NCBI GenBank assembly: GCA_008000375.1
Contig: SMOI01000338.1
Span: 1 to 34,401 of the forward strand
DNA length: 34,401 nucleotides
Source of the DNA: Poteriospumella lacustris
Lineage: Eukaryota; Sar; Chrysophyceae; Chromulinales; Dinobryaceae
Reading direction: 5' to 3'
Made by a program: the position numbers and the translations under genes. The notes below the pieces were generated by a model. The model was not told the origin of the DNA, made no database searches, and worked only from the letters and a program-made list of their open reading frames with translations. Below are positions 1 to 8,242 of this stretch, piece by piece. Each line of letters starts with the position of its first letter. The stretch's first letter is position 1.

Positions 1-94
1 CGGTCACCACGCGATACAGACACAAGTCCAATACTACAGTGAGTGGACGGTGAGTTTCATCGGTTCGTGCTTCAAGGATCGTCACAGTGGACAT
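1..94 (-). CDS. BspA-like/DUF285 repeat protein, N-terminus only (cut by window edge)
   Basis: Reading the minus strand from the ATG at 94-92 gives an open frame of 31 codons to the window edge. It begins MSTVTILEARTDET and continues through HRPLTVVLDLCLYRVV. This is the family N-terminus, closest to the other minus-strand genes starting at 6536, 23343 and 29074. The repeat region lies outside the window. Its start is 304 bases from the start of the plus-strand gene at 399, so the two form a head-to-head pair with a shared spacer. The identity is secure from the LDLCLYRVV block, but whether the full gene is intact cannot be seen. Confidence 0.8.
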   Translation of the reverse strand, partial: MSTVTILEARTDETHRPLTVVLDLCLYRVVT

Positions 95-237
95 GGGTTG
101 TCTATGAGCCGATATAATTTGGGCAAATCACTCATGGGTATAATATGGTCAGGATAAAAATCAGCCATCTCGGATCTGCGAGTTGTGGTACATGGCGTTG
201 TGGCATGAAATGCCACTGTGTTGTTCGTTTCCCCCCT

Positions 238-247
238 CCATTTGTAC
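238..247 (+). promoter_or_regulatory. Upstream element CCATTTGTAC in head-to-head spacer
   Basis: The element lies 152 bases before the ATG at 399. It ends a longer conserved block (about 187-250) with CCACTGTGTTGTTCGTT followed by a C-rich run. The same block recurs in the spacers at 23.45, 25.98 and 29.20 kb. A promoter role is inferred from position and conservation only. Confidence 0.45.
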
Positions 248-398
248 TGCTTCACTCTTCAGGTTCTCGTTCCGAGAGGAGCACCAGAATCGACACTACT
301 AATAATTATTAGGTAATTATTAAAGCCGGCATCTGATAGATGTTGTGAGAGGTTTCCAGGAAAGCATCGATTCACAGATAATCATACCCGCCATCATC

Positions 399-1550
399 AT
401 GACCACACATCAAGCACGGACCGATGAAGCCGGTCGTTCACACCGTCCGATCAAAATGGAAGTAGACTTGTGTCTGTATCGCGTAGTCAGCGAACGTTGT
501 GGAGGCCGCATCTTGCCGTTTGGTGTGCGGCAGATGATCCAGGACTATGCCTTCGTGAGCTTTGATAATGAGACGCTACGAGAGGCGGTGCAGCTTTGGT
601 GCGAACAAAGACCAATTGCGATACAAAAGTACGGAGATATCAACGATTGGGACGTGAGCCAGGTGACCGATATGACTACCCTCTTTCGAAACACCACGTT
701 CAACGATCGCATCGACCGTTGGAACGTAAGGAACGTCACTTCAATGGATAGCATGTTTTTCACCGCAACCGAATTCAACCAGCCGCTAGACACGTGGGAC
801 GTGAGTCATGTCACTTCGATGACGTCCATGTTCTTTGGTGCGGTATCGTTTAACCAGTCGCTATCTGCGTGGGATGTGAGTCGTGTGACCAGTATGTATG
901 GTCTGTTCTTTCGTTCTTTCGCGTTTAACCAGCCATTGGCTGCGTGGAATGTGAGTCAAGTCACGAGTATGGCCTACATGTTCTGTTCCGCCCTGTCGTT
1001 CAACCAGCCGTTGACCGCGTGGGACGTCAGTGGCGCAACAAACATAATGTGGATGTTCGATGGGGCGGAGTCATTCAACCAACCGCTGGACACGTGGGAC
1101 GTGAGTCAGGTGACCAATATGAGTGGGGTGTTCAGTGGGGCAACATCATTTAACCAGCCGTTATCCACGTGGGATGTGAGCCAGATTACCAATATGACTA
1201 ACTTATTTCACAAGGCTTCCTCGTTCAACCAACCGTTATCCACGTGGGATGTCGGACAGGTCACTGATATGGGGTTCATGTTTGGACAAGCGTTGTCGTT
1301 CAACCAGCCGTTGGATACATGGGATGTCAGGCAGGTGACTGATATGAGATTCATGTTCTTTGGTGCCTCGGCGTTTAATCAACCGCTAGCCTCGTGGGAT
1401 GTGAGCCGCGTCTCCGACATGAGGTGCATGTTTAAAGGAGCCTCGTCGTTCAATCAACCATTGGACACATGGGATTTACTTCCGGCGCCACATAGGTTAG
1501 CTATGTTTGAGGAAGCGACGCTGTTTCAACCGTCGATGTCATTTGGCTGA
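399..1550 (+). CDS. BspA-like/DUF285 repeat protein, class I, 383 aa
   Basis: Residues 1-90 form the family cap: a polar leader (MTTHQARTDEAGR), LCLYRVVSERCGG, the block ILPFGVRQMIQDYAF, then ETLREAVQLWC. From about residue 80 there are some 12 repeats of 25 residues. The first is YGDINDWDVSQVTDM, the second FNDRIDRWNVRNVTSM, and the rest are FNQPL/FNQSL units. The C-terminal tail is LLPAPHRLAMFEEATLFQPS. In this family (PF03382-type, leucine-rich-repeat-like) each unit is thought to add one turn to a solenoid used for binding; the ligand is unknown. No signal peptide or membrane segment is seen, so secretion is not supported. The ATG at 399 was chosen because it aligns with the starts at 1969, 23677 and 29446; the upstream in-frame codon is only GTG. 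Confidence 0.85.
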   Translation: MTTHQARTDEAGRSHRPIKMEVDLCLYRVVSERCGGRILPFGVRQMIQDYAFVSFDNETLREAVQLWCEQRPIAIQKYGDINDWDVSQVTDMTTLFRNTTFNDRIDRWNVRNVTSMDSMFFTATEFNQPLDTWDVSHVTSMTSMFFGAVSFNQSLSAWDVSRVTSMYGLFFRSFAFNQPLAAWNVSQVTSMAYMFCSALSFNQPLTAWDVSGATNIMWMFDGAESFNQPLDTWDVSQVTNMSGVFSGATSFNQPLSTWDVSQITNMTNLFHKASSFNQPLSTWDVGQVTDMGFMFGQALSFNQPLDTWDVRQVTDMRFMFFGASAFNQPLASWDVSRVSDMRCMFKGASSFNQPLDTWDLLPAPHRLAMFEEATLFQPSMSFG

Positions 1551-1822
1551 CAGTGTTTGTAGTGGTAGACTATCAAGTCTAACGGCGTTACATGTTCCAT
1601 AGGGGAAATGTATAGTAACTACTTAAAAATGATCCAGCCTCCTGAGTCACGTCACCGTCTGTGTACTCTAGTACTACTTCAGTTATGGACCACTAGGTTG
1701 GCTGAATGAATAGCACAAGATAAGATTTGATCTCGGATCGATCTGCGACTTGAGCTGCATGGTACCGTACATGGTACATGGCTTTGTGGCATACAATGCT
1801 TTTGTGGTGTTCGTTTCCTCCT
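1551..1822 (+). other. Intergenic region with class I downstream module
   Basis: Just after the stop the sequence reads CAAGTCTAACGGC, then TTCCATAGGGGAAATGTATAG and a block near CCTGAGTCACGTCACC. These match the region after the genes ending at 9304 and 12831, so this is probably the shared 3' untranslated segment. No other gene is seen. Confidence 0.4.
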
Positions 1823-1832
1823 CCTTTTGTAC
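1823..1832 (+). promoter_or_regulatory. Upstream element CCTTTTGTAC
   Basis: This is a variant of the CCATYTGTAC element, 137 bases before the ATG at 1969. It is preceded by GTGGTGTTCGTTTCCTCCT, as in the other class I upstream modules. Confidence 0.4.
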
Positions 1833-1968
1833 CGAGGCTTCATGATCCGAGAGGAGGCAGAAGAACAAACCAGAATAATCGCTAATGAAAAAGGCCGGCA
1901 TCTGACTGATAGATGTGAGAGTTTTCCAGGAAAGCATCGATTCACAGATAATCATACCCGCCATCATC

Positions 1969-3046
1969 ATGACCACACATCAAGCACGAACCGATGAAGC
2001 CGGTCGTACTTCTTGCCGTCCGATCAAAATGGAATTGGACTTGTGTCTGTATCGCGTGGTGAGCAAGCAATGTGGAGGCCGTATCTTGCCGTTTGGCGTG
2101 CGACAGATGATCAAAGATTATGCCTTTGTGAAATTTGATAATGAGACGCTACGAGAGGCGGTGCAGCTGTGGTGCGAACAAAGACCAATCGCGAAACAAC
2201 ACTACGGAGATATCAACGATTGGGACGTGAGCCAGGTGACGGATATGACAACCCTCTTTCGAAACACCACGTTCAACGATCGCATCGACCGTTGGGACGT
2301 GCGAAACGTCACTTCAATGGACAGCATGTTTTTCAGTGCAGCGGCCTTCAACCAGCCGCTGGCCACGTGGGATGTGAGTCAAGTCACTTCGATGACGTCC
2401 ATGTTCTTTGGTGCGGCATCGTTCAACCAGCCTTTATCTACGTGGGATGTGCGTCATGTCACCAATATGTATGGTCTGTTCTTTCGCGCCTCCGCGTTTA
2501 ACCAGCCACTGGCCGCGTGGAATGTCAGGCAGGTCACGACGATGGCTTATATATATGTTCTCTGCTGCTTTGTCGTTCAACCAGCCCTTGAACACATGGA
2601 ACGTCCGTGCGGTCACGAATATAGCATGGATGTTCGATAGGGCGGAGTCATTCAACCAACCCCTGGACACGTGGGACGTGAGACAGGTGACGATTATGGG
2701 TGGGGTGTTTTGCGGGGCAAAGTCCTTTAATCAGCCGTTAGCCACGTGGGATGTGAGACAAGTTACCAATATGACTCACTTGTTTAGTCAAGCGTCTGCG
2801 TTTAACCAGCCGTTATCGACCTGGGATGTCGGGCAGGTTACGGATATGGGGTTCATGTTCAATGGCGCATTGTCGTTCAATCAACCACTGGCCACGTGGG
2901 ATGTGCGTCGCGTCTCCAATATGCGATGCATGTTCAATGGTGCCTCGGCGTTCAATCAACCATTGGACACGTGGGAGTTACTTCCGGCACCGCAAAGGTT
3001 GGGTATGTTTGAGGGAGCGACGTTGTTTCAACAGTCGATGTCATGA
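1969..3046 (+). pseudogene. BspA-like/DUF285 repeat protein, class I, one frameshift
   Basis: The ATG at 1969 opens a normal family N-terminus and repeats as far as VTTMAYI, near 2550. There an extra four bases extend an alternating AT run (2549-2557, reading TATATATATG where relatives have TATATG). The original frame then runs into unrelated residues and stops at 2640. The +1 frame resumes exactly with MFSAALSFNQPLNTWNV, carries six more repeats and ends with the class I tail APQRLGMFEGATLFQQS at 3046. Apart from this one lesion the gene is complete, about 358 codons. It is either a recent pseudogene, a slippage-variable gene, or an assembly error in a dinucleotide run. The 70 bases before the ATG are nearly identical to those before 399. 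Confidence 0.8.
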
Positions 3047-3504
3047 TTGTCATAAGTGTGGTGGTACTAGGCAGGAGTAGGATTAGTAGTATTGGTAGTG
3101 GTGGTGAGGGATTCGTCTGTCCTGTCTGAGGGCTGCGTATATCTTCTCGTGAGGAAATCGAGTGTAATTGCGTCGAAGATCCGGCCTTCTGTCACATCCT
3201 TGTTGAAAGACTTGCTCGTCTATACACGGCTGTGTAGGCGAAATCCTCAAACGGCCCCACAGCTCGCAACCCACAACAACCATACGACCGCCGCATAACA
3301 CAACAACGTCGGCTGCAATCGTCTGATCTGCCCCCCCCTCTTGTCTCAGACATGCGGCTTCAACTTCCTCGGCCGCTCTATGGACGAGTTCCGCGCATGC
3401 CTCGTCCGCATTGGGAACCAGACTCCGTGGCAACGGACCTTCCACCTGTATTGGTATTCCTGGAGTTGTGACCTCTGTCACATGGGTTTCAAGAGGCATC
3501 TACT
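3047..3504 (+). other. Intergenic region with class I downstream module
   Basis: Positions about 3108-3245 contain TCTGTCCTGTCTGAGGGC and, further on, TTGAAAGACTTGCTCGTCTA with TACACGGCTGTGTAGGCGAA. The same order of blocks follows the genes ending near 7789, 10753 and 12831. It is interpreted as a conserved 3' untranslated/terminator segment of the broken gene ending at 3046. Nothing recognisable is coded here. Confidence 0.4.
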
Positions 3505-3624
3505 ATGGGTGCAATCGCGCCGCACAGTGGTGTTCATTCCTTCCTCCCATGGTAGAGCACGATCCACACCTATGCGGGAAGTGCAACTGGTTCTTGTGGT
3601 GCATTCTAACGATCCCATCTGTAG
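3505..3624 (+). promoter_or_regulatory. Orphan class I upstream module (CCATCTGTAG at 3615-3624)
   Basis: GCACAGTGGTGTTCATTCC, then GGTAGAGCACGATCC and TTCTAACGATCCCATCTGTAG reproduce, in order, the module found before the genes at 6856 and 8243. Here no family N-terminus follows on the plus strand; the next gene is on the minus strand and ends at 4010. The module therefore looks like the remains of a lost plus-strand gene. Confidence 0.45.
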
Positions 3625-4009
3625 ACTATCTCCAAAGCGGTGTAAGTGTAGCTCCTTCAACTTATAATAAACCACTTGTCTCAAACCAAAGGTATGGCAT
3701 AGGGAGTGCTTGGATAAAGATTTCAACACTGCCGCTTTGTCGCCTGCTAGATGTACAGCAGCGTTTTTGAACGACGGCGGTGGCCTCTTTGTTGAGCGTT
3801 TGGCTTTTGCAAGCGCTGCATTTTTACCATGATGAAGAGAGAGAGTAGCAGGAACCGTATACATACACCCAACACCCGTGTATATCGCACAGGTCCTTCG
3901 ACATTGAACGGCATCTGTTCTTCTATGCAGTTACACTCCATTGCCTCATGGAAGATGGGACATCCTAGTTCATATCCCCTACGACTGCAATCACCCACTG
4001 TCATCATAC
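3625..4009. other. Convergent intergenic region, mostly unexplained
   Basis: Positions 3625-3860 match no other part of the window that I can see; they hold a possible polyadenylation-like AATAAA at 3665-3670. From about 3880 to 4000, read on the minus strand, the class I downstream module of the gene ending at 4010 appears: TGGAGTGTAACTGCATAGAA followed by a CAATGTCGAAGGACCTGT-like stretch. Short open frames here have no family features and I do not call them. Confidence 0.35.
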
Positions 4010-4942
4010 TTACGACAACGACATCGACTGTTGAAACAACGTCGCTCCTTCAAACATACCCAACCTATGCGGCGCCGGACTTATATCCCATGTGGCCAAT
4101 GGTTGATTAAATGCTGAAGCCCCATACAACATGTACCGCATATTGGAGACGCGACTCACATCCCACGTGGCTAGGGGTTGATTGAACGACGAGGCCCCGT
4201 AAAACATATATCCCATATCGCTGACATTAGTCACTCCCCACGTGTCCAACGGCTGGTTGAACGAAACGGCCTGCCGAAACATGTAACTCATATGGGTAAC
4301 CTGTCTCACATCCCACGAAGATAACGGCTGGTTAAAAGACGTAGCTCCATCAAACATACCCGCCATATTTGTTACTCGACTGATGTCCCATCTTGACAAG
4401 GACTGATTAGACCAGACGGTGCCCGCGAACATAAACCGCATATTGGTGACTCGACTGGTGTCCCACGTCGATAACGGCTGGTTGAATGCATTGGCACCGT
4501 GAAACATGTTTTTCGTCGTCGTCACCCGACGCACATCCCACGTGTCCAGCGGCTGGTTGAAGGCAGACGAACTTTCAAACATACCTTCCATCGATGTGAC
4601 CTTCCCAACGTTCCAGTGGTCGATGCGATCGTTGAATGTGGTTGCGGAGGAAAAGAGGTACGTCATATCTGTCACCTGGCTCACGTCCCAGTCGTTGATA
4701 TCACCGTATTGTTGAAATGTTAATGCCCTGTTGCGACACCACAGACGCACCGCCTGTCGTAGCGTTCTGTTATCGAACGACACCCAGGCATAGTCCTTGA
4801 TCAGTTGTCGCACGCCAAACGGCAAGATGCGACCTCCACATTGCTCGCTCACCACACGATACAGACACAAGTCGAGTACCATGGTGAGTGGACGGTCAGT
4901 ACGACCGACTTCGTTGTCGGTTCTGGCTTGAGTGGTCGCCAT
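4010..4942 (-). CDS. BspA-like/DUF285 repeat protein, class I, 310 aa
   Basis: The cap reads MATTQARTDNEVGRTDRPL, LCLYRVVSEQCGG and ILPFGVRQLIKDYAWV, and is followed by nine repeat units. One unit begins SNQSLSRW instead of FNQ. It ends with the class I tail ISPAPHRLGMFEGATLFQQS. The second unit carries FNDRIDHWNVGKVTSM, the 'H' variant shared with the genes at 6856, 8243 and 11842. The ATG at 4942 aligns with the family start; the codon three positions upstream is GTG. The gene is tandem with the minus-strand gene at 5376-6536, 433 bases upstream. Confidence 0.85.
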   Translation of the reverse strand: MATTQARTDNEVGRTDRPLTMVLDLCLYRVVSEQCGGRILPFGVRQLIKDYAWVSFDNRTLRQAVRLWCRNRALTFQQYGDINDWDVSQVTDMTYLFSSATTFNDRIDHWNVGKVTSMEGMFESSSAFNQPLDTWDVRRVTTTKNMFHGANAFNQPLSTWDTSRVTNMRFMFAGTVWSNQSLSRWDISRVTNMAGMFDGATSFNQPLSSWDVRQVTHMSYMFRQAVSFNQPLDTWGVTNVSDMGYMFYGASSFNQPLATWDVSRVSNMRYMLYGASAFNQPLATWDISPAPHRLGMFEGATLFQQSMSLS

Positions 4943-5046
4943 GATGGGCACGAGTGTTTGTGAATAGATGTTGCTTCATTGGTGGAAGTTGTTCTCAAGA
5001 TCAGTGAGAGAGCACCCCTCTGCCGCTGGACAGATAGATGTATGGT

Positions 5047-5056
5047 GTACAGATGA
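5047..5056 (-). promoter_or_regulatory. Upstream element TCATCTGTAC
   Basis: Read on the minus strand, the element ends about 104 bases before the ATG at 4942. The longer class I module (CCACAGTGGTGTCC, then GGTACGGCACAATC and GAGAGTGCAAC) lies at about 5065-5150 in the same orientation, so the whole module has moved with the gene when inverted. Confidence 0.45.
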
Positions 5057-5190
5057 AATCGATAGCAACCCATGCTATAGTTGCACTCTCTGCAGGAAGA
5101 TTGTGCCGTACCATTGGACACCACTGTGGAGTGGTATTGCACCCATAACTGAGGTTGCCCTTGCAGTGCGAGTCTGCCCATGCGACACAG

Positions 5191-5375
5191 GTCAACGGTC
5201 TACGATAATGTATCAATACAAACGAGGCTTTCGTGCACACCCCCCGTGCACAGGTCTTTGGACATTAAACGACGTTTGTTCTTTTATGCAGTTACACTCC
5301 AATTCCGGACAGAAGATTCGAAGCCCTCAGACTTGACAGCCACATTTATACAACTACTATTACCCATTGCCATAC
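5191..5375 (-). other. Class I downstream module of the minus-strand gene ending at 5376
   Basis: On the minus strand the sequence after the stop contains TGTCAAGTCTGAGGGCTTCG, then GGAGTGTAACTGCATAAAAG and later GTGTGCACGAAAGCC. This is the same order as after 7789 and 12831. It is likely 3' untranslated sequence. Confidence 0.4.
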
Positions 5376-6536
5376 TTACGACAAGGACATCGACTGTTGA
5401 AACAACGTCGTTGCCTCAAACATACCTGATCTATGCGGCGCCGGACTTATATCCCATGTGGTCAATGGTTGATTGAACGCGGAGGCTCTAAAAACCATGT
5501 ACCGCATATTGGTGACACGACTCACATCCCACGCGGCTAGGGGTTGATTGAACGACGAAGCCGCATCAAACATGAACCCCATATCGCTGACTTTAGTTAC
5601 CTCCCACGTGTCCAACGGCTGGTTGAACGACAAGGCCTGCCGAAACATGTAACTCATATCGGTAGCCTGCCTGACATCCCAGGTGGATAACGGCTGGTTA
5701 AACGAAGAAGCCTTGTGAAACAAGTAACTCATATTGGTGACCTGTTTGACATCCCAAGTAACTAACGGCTGATTAAAGGACATTGCCCCACAGAACACCG
5801 CACGCATATTCGTCACCCGACTCACGTCCCACATATCTAATGGCTGATTGAATGCCTCGGCTCCATCGAACAAACACGCTATATTCGCTACCCCACGGAC
5901 GTCCCATGTGTTCAAGGGCTGGTTGAACGACACGGCAGAAGAGAACATGTAGGCCATAAATGTGACCTGACTCACATTCCACGCTGCCAGTGGCTGGTTA
6001 AACGCGGAGGCGCGAAAGAACATACAATGCATATTGGTGACATGACTCACATCCCACGTGGATATGGACTGGTTAAACGATACCGCACCGCAAAACATGG
6101 TCGCCATCGTAGTCACACGACTCACGTCCCACGTGTCCAGCGGCTGATTGAATTCTGCTGCACCGACAAACATGCTGTCCATCGAGGTGATGTTTCGTAC
6201 GTCCCAACGGTCGATGCGATCATTGAACGTGGTATTGCGAAAGAGCCGAGACATGTCCGTCACCTGACTCACGTCCCAATCGTTGATATCCCCGTATTGT
6301 TGTTTCGCGAGCGTACGGTCACCACACCACAATTGTACCGCCTCTCGTAGCGTATCGTTGTCGAATGACACCCAGGCATAGTCCTTGATCAGTTGTCGCA
6401 CACCAAACGGCAAGATGTGGCCTCCACATTGCTCGCTCACCACGCGATACAGACACAAGTCGAATACCACGGTAAGTGGACGGTGAGAACGACAGGTTTC
6501 ATCGGTTCGTGCGGACACGGTCGTCATGGCAGTCAT
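5376..6536 (-). CDS. BspA-like/DUF285 repeat protein, class I, 386 aa
   Basis: One of the longest class I copies, with about 12 repeat units after the cap (MTAMTTVSARTDETCRS, LCLYRVVSEQCGG, ILPFGVRQLIKDYAW). Typical units are FNQPLDTWDVSRVTTM and FNQSISTWDVSHVTNM. The tail is ISPAPHRSGMFEATTLFQQS. It starts at the ATG at 6536; a second in-frame ATG three codons on (6527) matches the MTT start of its relatives and could be used instead. It is divergent from the broken gene at 6856, with a 319-base spacer, like the other head-to-head pairs. Confidence 0.85.
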   Translation of the reverse strand: MTAMTTVSARTDETCRSHRPLTVVFDLCLYRVVSEQCGGHILPFGVRQLIKDYAWVSFDNDTLREAVQLWCGDRTLAKQQYGDINDWDVSQVTDMSRLFRNTTFNDRIDRWDVRNITSMDSMFVGAAEFNQPLDTWDVSRVTTMATMFCGAVSFNQSISTWDVSHVTNMHCMFFRASAFNQPLAAWNVSQVTFMAYMFSSAVSFNQPLNTWDVRGVANIACLFDGAEAFNQPLDMWDVSRVTNMRAVFCGAMSFNQPLVTWDVKQVTNMSYLFHKASSFNQPLSTWDVRQATDMSYMFRQALSFNQPLDTWEVTKVSDMGFMFDAASSFNQPLAAWDVSRVTNMRYMVFRASAFNQPLTTWDISPAPHRSGMFEATTLFQQSMSLS

Positions 6537-6753
6537 GATTGTCTGTGAATAGCTGGCTAGTTGCTTTTCGTTGGACGAATTTGTTTGTTCTTCGATGGAT
6601 CCGACCGTTGACTGTGACGTGTGGACTCGAACAACAAGAAAGGTACAACGTTTGGGTACAATACCGCCTTACAGTGTTCTTCATTCCCTCCTCAGAGTGT
6701 ACTGCACAATCCATATCTCGAGAGTGCACCTATCACATGCGGTTCTAACGATC

Positions 6754-6763
6754 CCATCTGTAC
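6754..6763 (+). promoter_or_regulatory. Upstream element CCATCTGTAC
   Basis: It lies 93 bases before the ATG at 6856, at the end of a class I module (TTACAGTGTTCTTCATTCC, TGTACTGCACAATCCATATC, TTCTAACGATCC). This stretch is almost identical to the one before 8243. Confidence 0.5.
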
Positions 6764-6855
6764 ATAGTAGGTCATCTGTCCCACCGGCAGAGCGGCACAG
6801 CGGCGGGAACTGATCACTAAGGGCCTACGTTCTCCACATCTATTCATAGACAATC

Positions 6856-7789
6856 ATGACCACCATGGCGACCCCACAAGCACAAACCAATGATGCTGGA
6901 CATGCTTACCGTCCGATCAAAATGGAATTGGATTTGTGTCTGTATCGTGTGGTGAGCGAGCAATGTGGAGGTCGCATCTTGCCGTTTGGCGTGCGACAAC
7001 TGAGCATTTCAACATCATGGTAAAATCAACGACTGGGACGTGAGCCAGGTGACCGAAATGACTTACCTCTTCTCCTCCGCAACCACATTCAACGATCGCA
7101 TCGACCACTGGAACGTTGGGAATGTCACATCAATGGAAAGTATGTTTGAAAGTTCGTCTGCCTTCAACCAGCCGCTGGACAGGTGGGATGTGCGTCGGGT
7201 CACGACGATGAAAAACATGTTTCACGGTGCCAATGCATTCAACCAGCCGTTATCGACGTGGGACGTTAGTCGCGTCACCAATATGCAGTTTTTGTTCGCT
7301 GGCGCCTCCTCATTCAACCAGCCACTGGACACGTGGGATGTGAGCCAGGTGAAATATATCAATTGCTTATTCCTCCACGCCTTGTCGTTCAATCAGTCCT
7401 TGTCAAGGTGGTACATCGGTCGAATAACAAATATGGCGGGTATGTTTGATGGAGCTACGTCATTTAACCAGCCGCTATCCACGTGGGATGTGAGACAGGT
7501 CACTAATTTGTCTGGGACGTTTCGGAAGGCCTTGTCGTTCAACCAGCCACTGGACACGTGGGATGTCGGGCACGTCACTGAAATGGGGAACATGTTTTAT
7601 GGCGCATTGTCGTTCAATCAACCACTAGCCACGTGGGATGTGAGCCGCGTCTCCAATATGCGGTACATGTTTTATGGGGCTTCGGCATTTAATCAACCAT
7701 TAGATACATGGGATATAAGTCCGGCGCCACATAGATCAGGTATGTTTGAGGGAGCGACGTTGTTTCAACAGTCGACGTCATTGTCGTAA
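6856..7789 (+). pseudogene. BspA-like/DUF285 repeat protein, class I, 80-base deletion in the cap
   Basis: The ATG at 6856 opens a normal cap (MTTMATPQAQTNDAGHAYRP, then LCLYRVVSEQCGG, ILPFGVRQL). At 7003/7004, however, CAACTGA joins directly to GCATTTCAACATCATGG. Aligned with the gene at 11842, 80 bases are missing (the counterpart of 11984-12063). This shifts the frame and brings in a TAA at 7021-7023. Beyond the break the correct frame is open from about 7028 to 7789, with ten repeat units and the class I tail ISPAPHRSGMFEGATLFQQS. Translation from the native start would give only about 55 residues. The downstream frame lacks an ATG until the first repeat, so a cap-less product is possible but unsupported. 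Confidence 0.85.
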
Positions 7790-8128
7790 TTATGACAGTG
7801 GGTGATAGTATGGAGTTGTGGAGAAGGATTCGGCTGTCCCGTCTGAGGGCTTCGTATTTTCCGTGAGGCAATGGAGTGTAACTGCATAGAATAACAAACG
7901 TCGTTACCGTTGAAGGCCCTGTGCAATATACACGGTTGTGTACGCGAAAGGCTCTTTTGTATTGATATCGTAGACCGTTCACCTGCAGTCTGTTAGTTGA
8001 CTCGAACCACAAGAGGTACATACCGCGGGTTGCAATAAAGCGCCACAGTAGTGTTCAGTCTCCCCTCCTGATTGTACTGCACAATCCATATCTCGAGAGT
8101 GCACCTATCGAATGCGGTTCTAACGATC
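7790..8128 (+). other. Intergenic: class I downstream module, then class I upstream module
   Basis: From about 7825, GGATTCGGCTGTCCCGTCTG and GAGGCAATGGAGTGTAACTG form the downstream module of the broken gene. From about 8025, GCCACAGTAGTGTTCAGTC, TTGTACTGCACAATCC and TCGAGAGTGCACCTATCG form the upstream module of the gene at 8243. Together they show the standard arrangement between two direct copies. Confidence 0.45.
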
Positions 8129-8138
8129 CCATCTGTAC
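8129..8138 (+). promoter_or_regulatory. Upstream element CCATCTGTAC
   Basis: It lies 105 bases before the ATG at 8243, in the stretch TTCTAACGATCCCATCTGTA, which also occurs before 6856. Confidence 0.5.
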
Positions 8139-8242
8139 ATAGCAGTGCATCTGTCCCAGCAGCAGAGCGCCGCAGCGGCGGCAACTGATCACTAAGGGCC
8201 TGCGATCTTTCACCGAAGCAACATCGCTATTCATAGATATTC

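Noticed and set aside
545-793. Antisense open frames across the repeat genes (here and at most other loci, e.g. 12279-12674, 22276-22647, 25143-25412)
   Set aside because: They arise from the regular 75-base composition of the sense gene, recur in the same phase at each copy, and lack their own starts or conserved modules.
399-1550. CRISPR-like regular repetition
   Set aside because: The 75-base units are contiguous, coding and diverged, with no spacers; this is a protein repeat.
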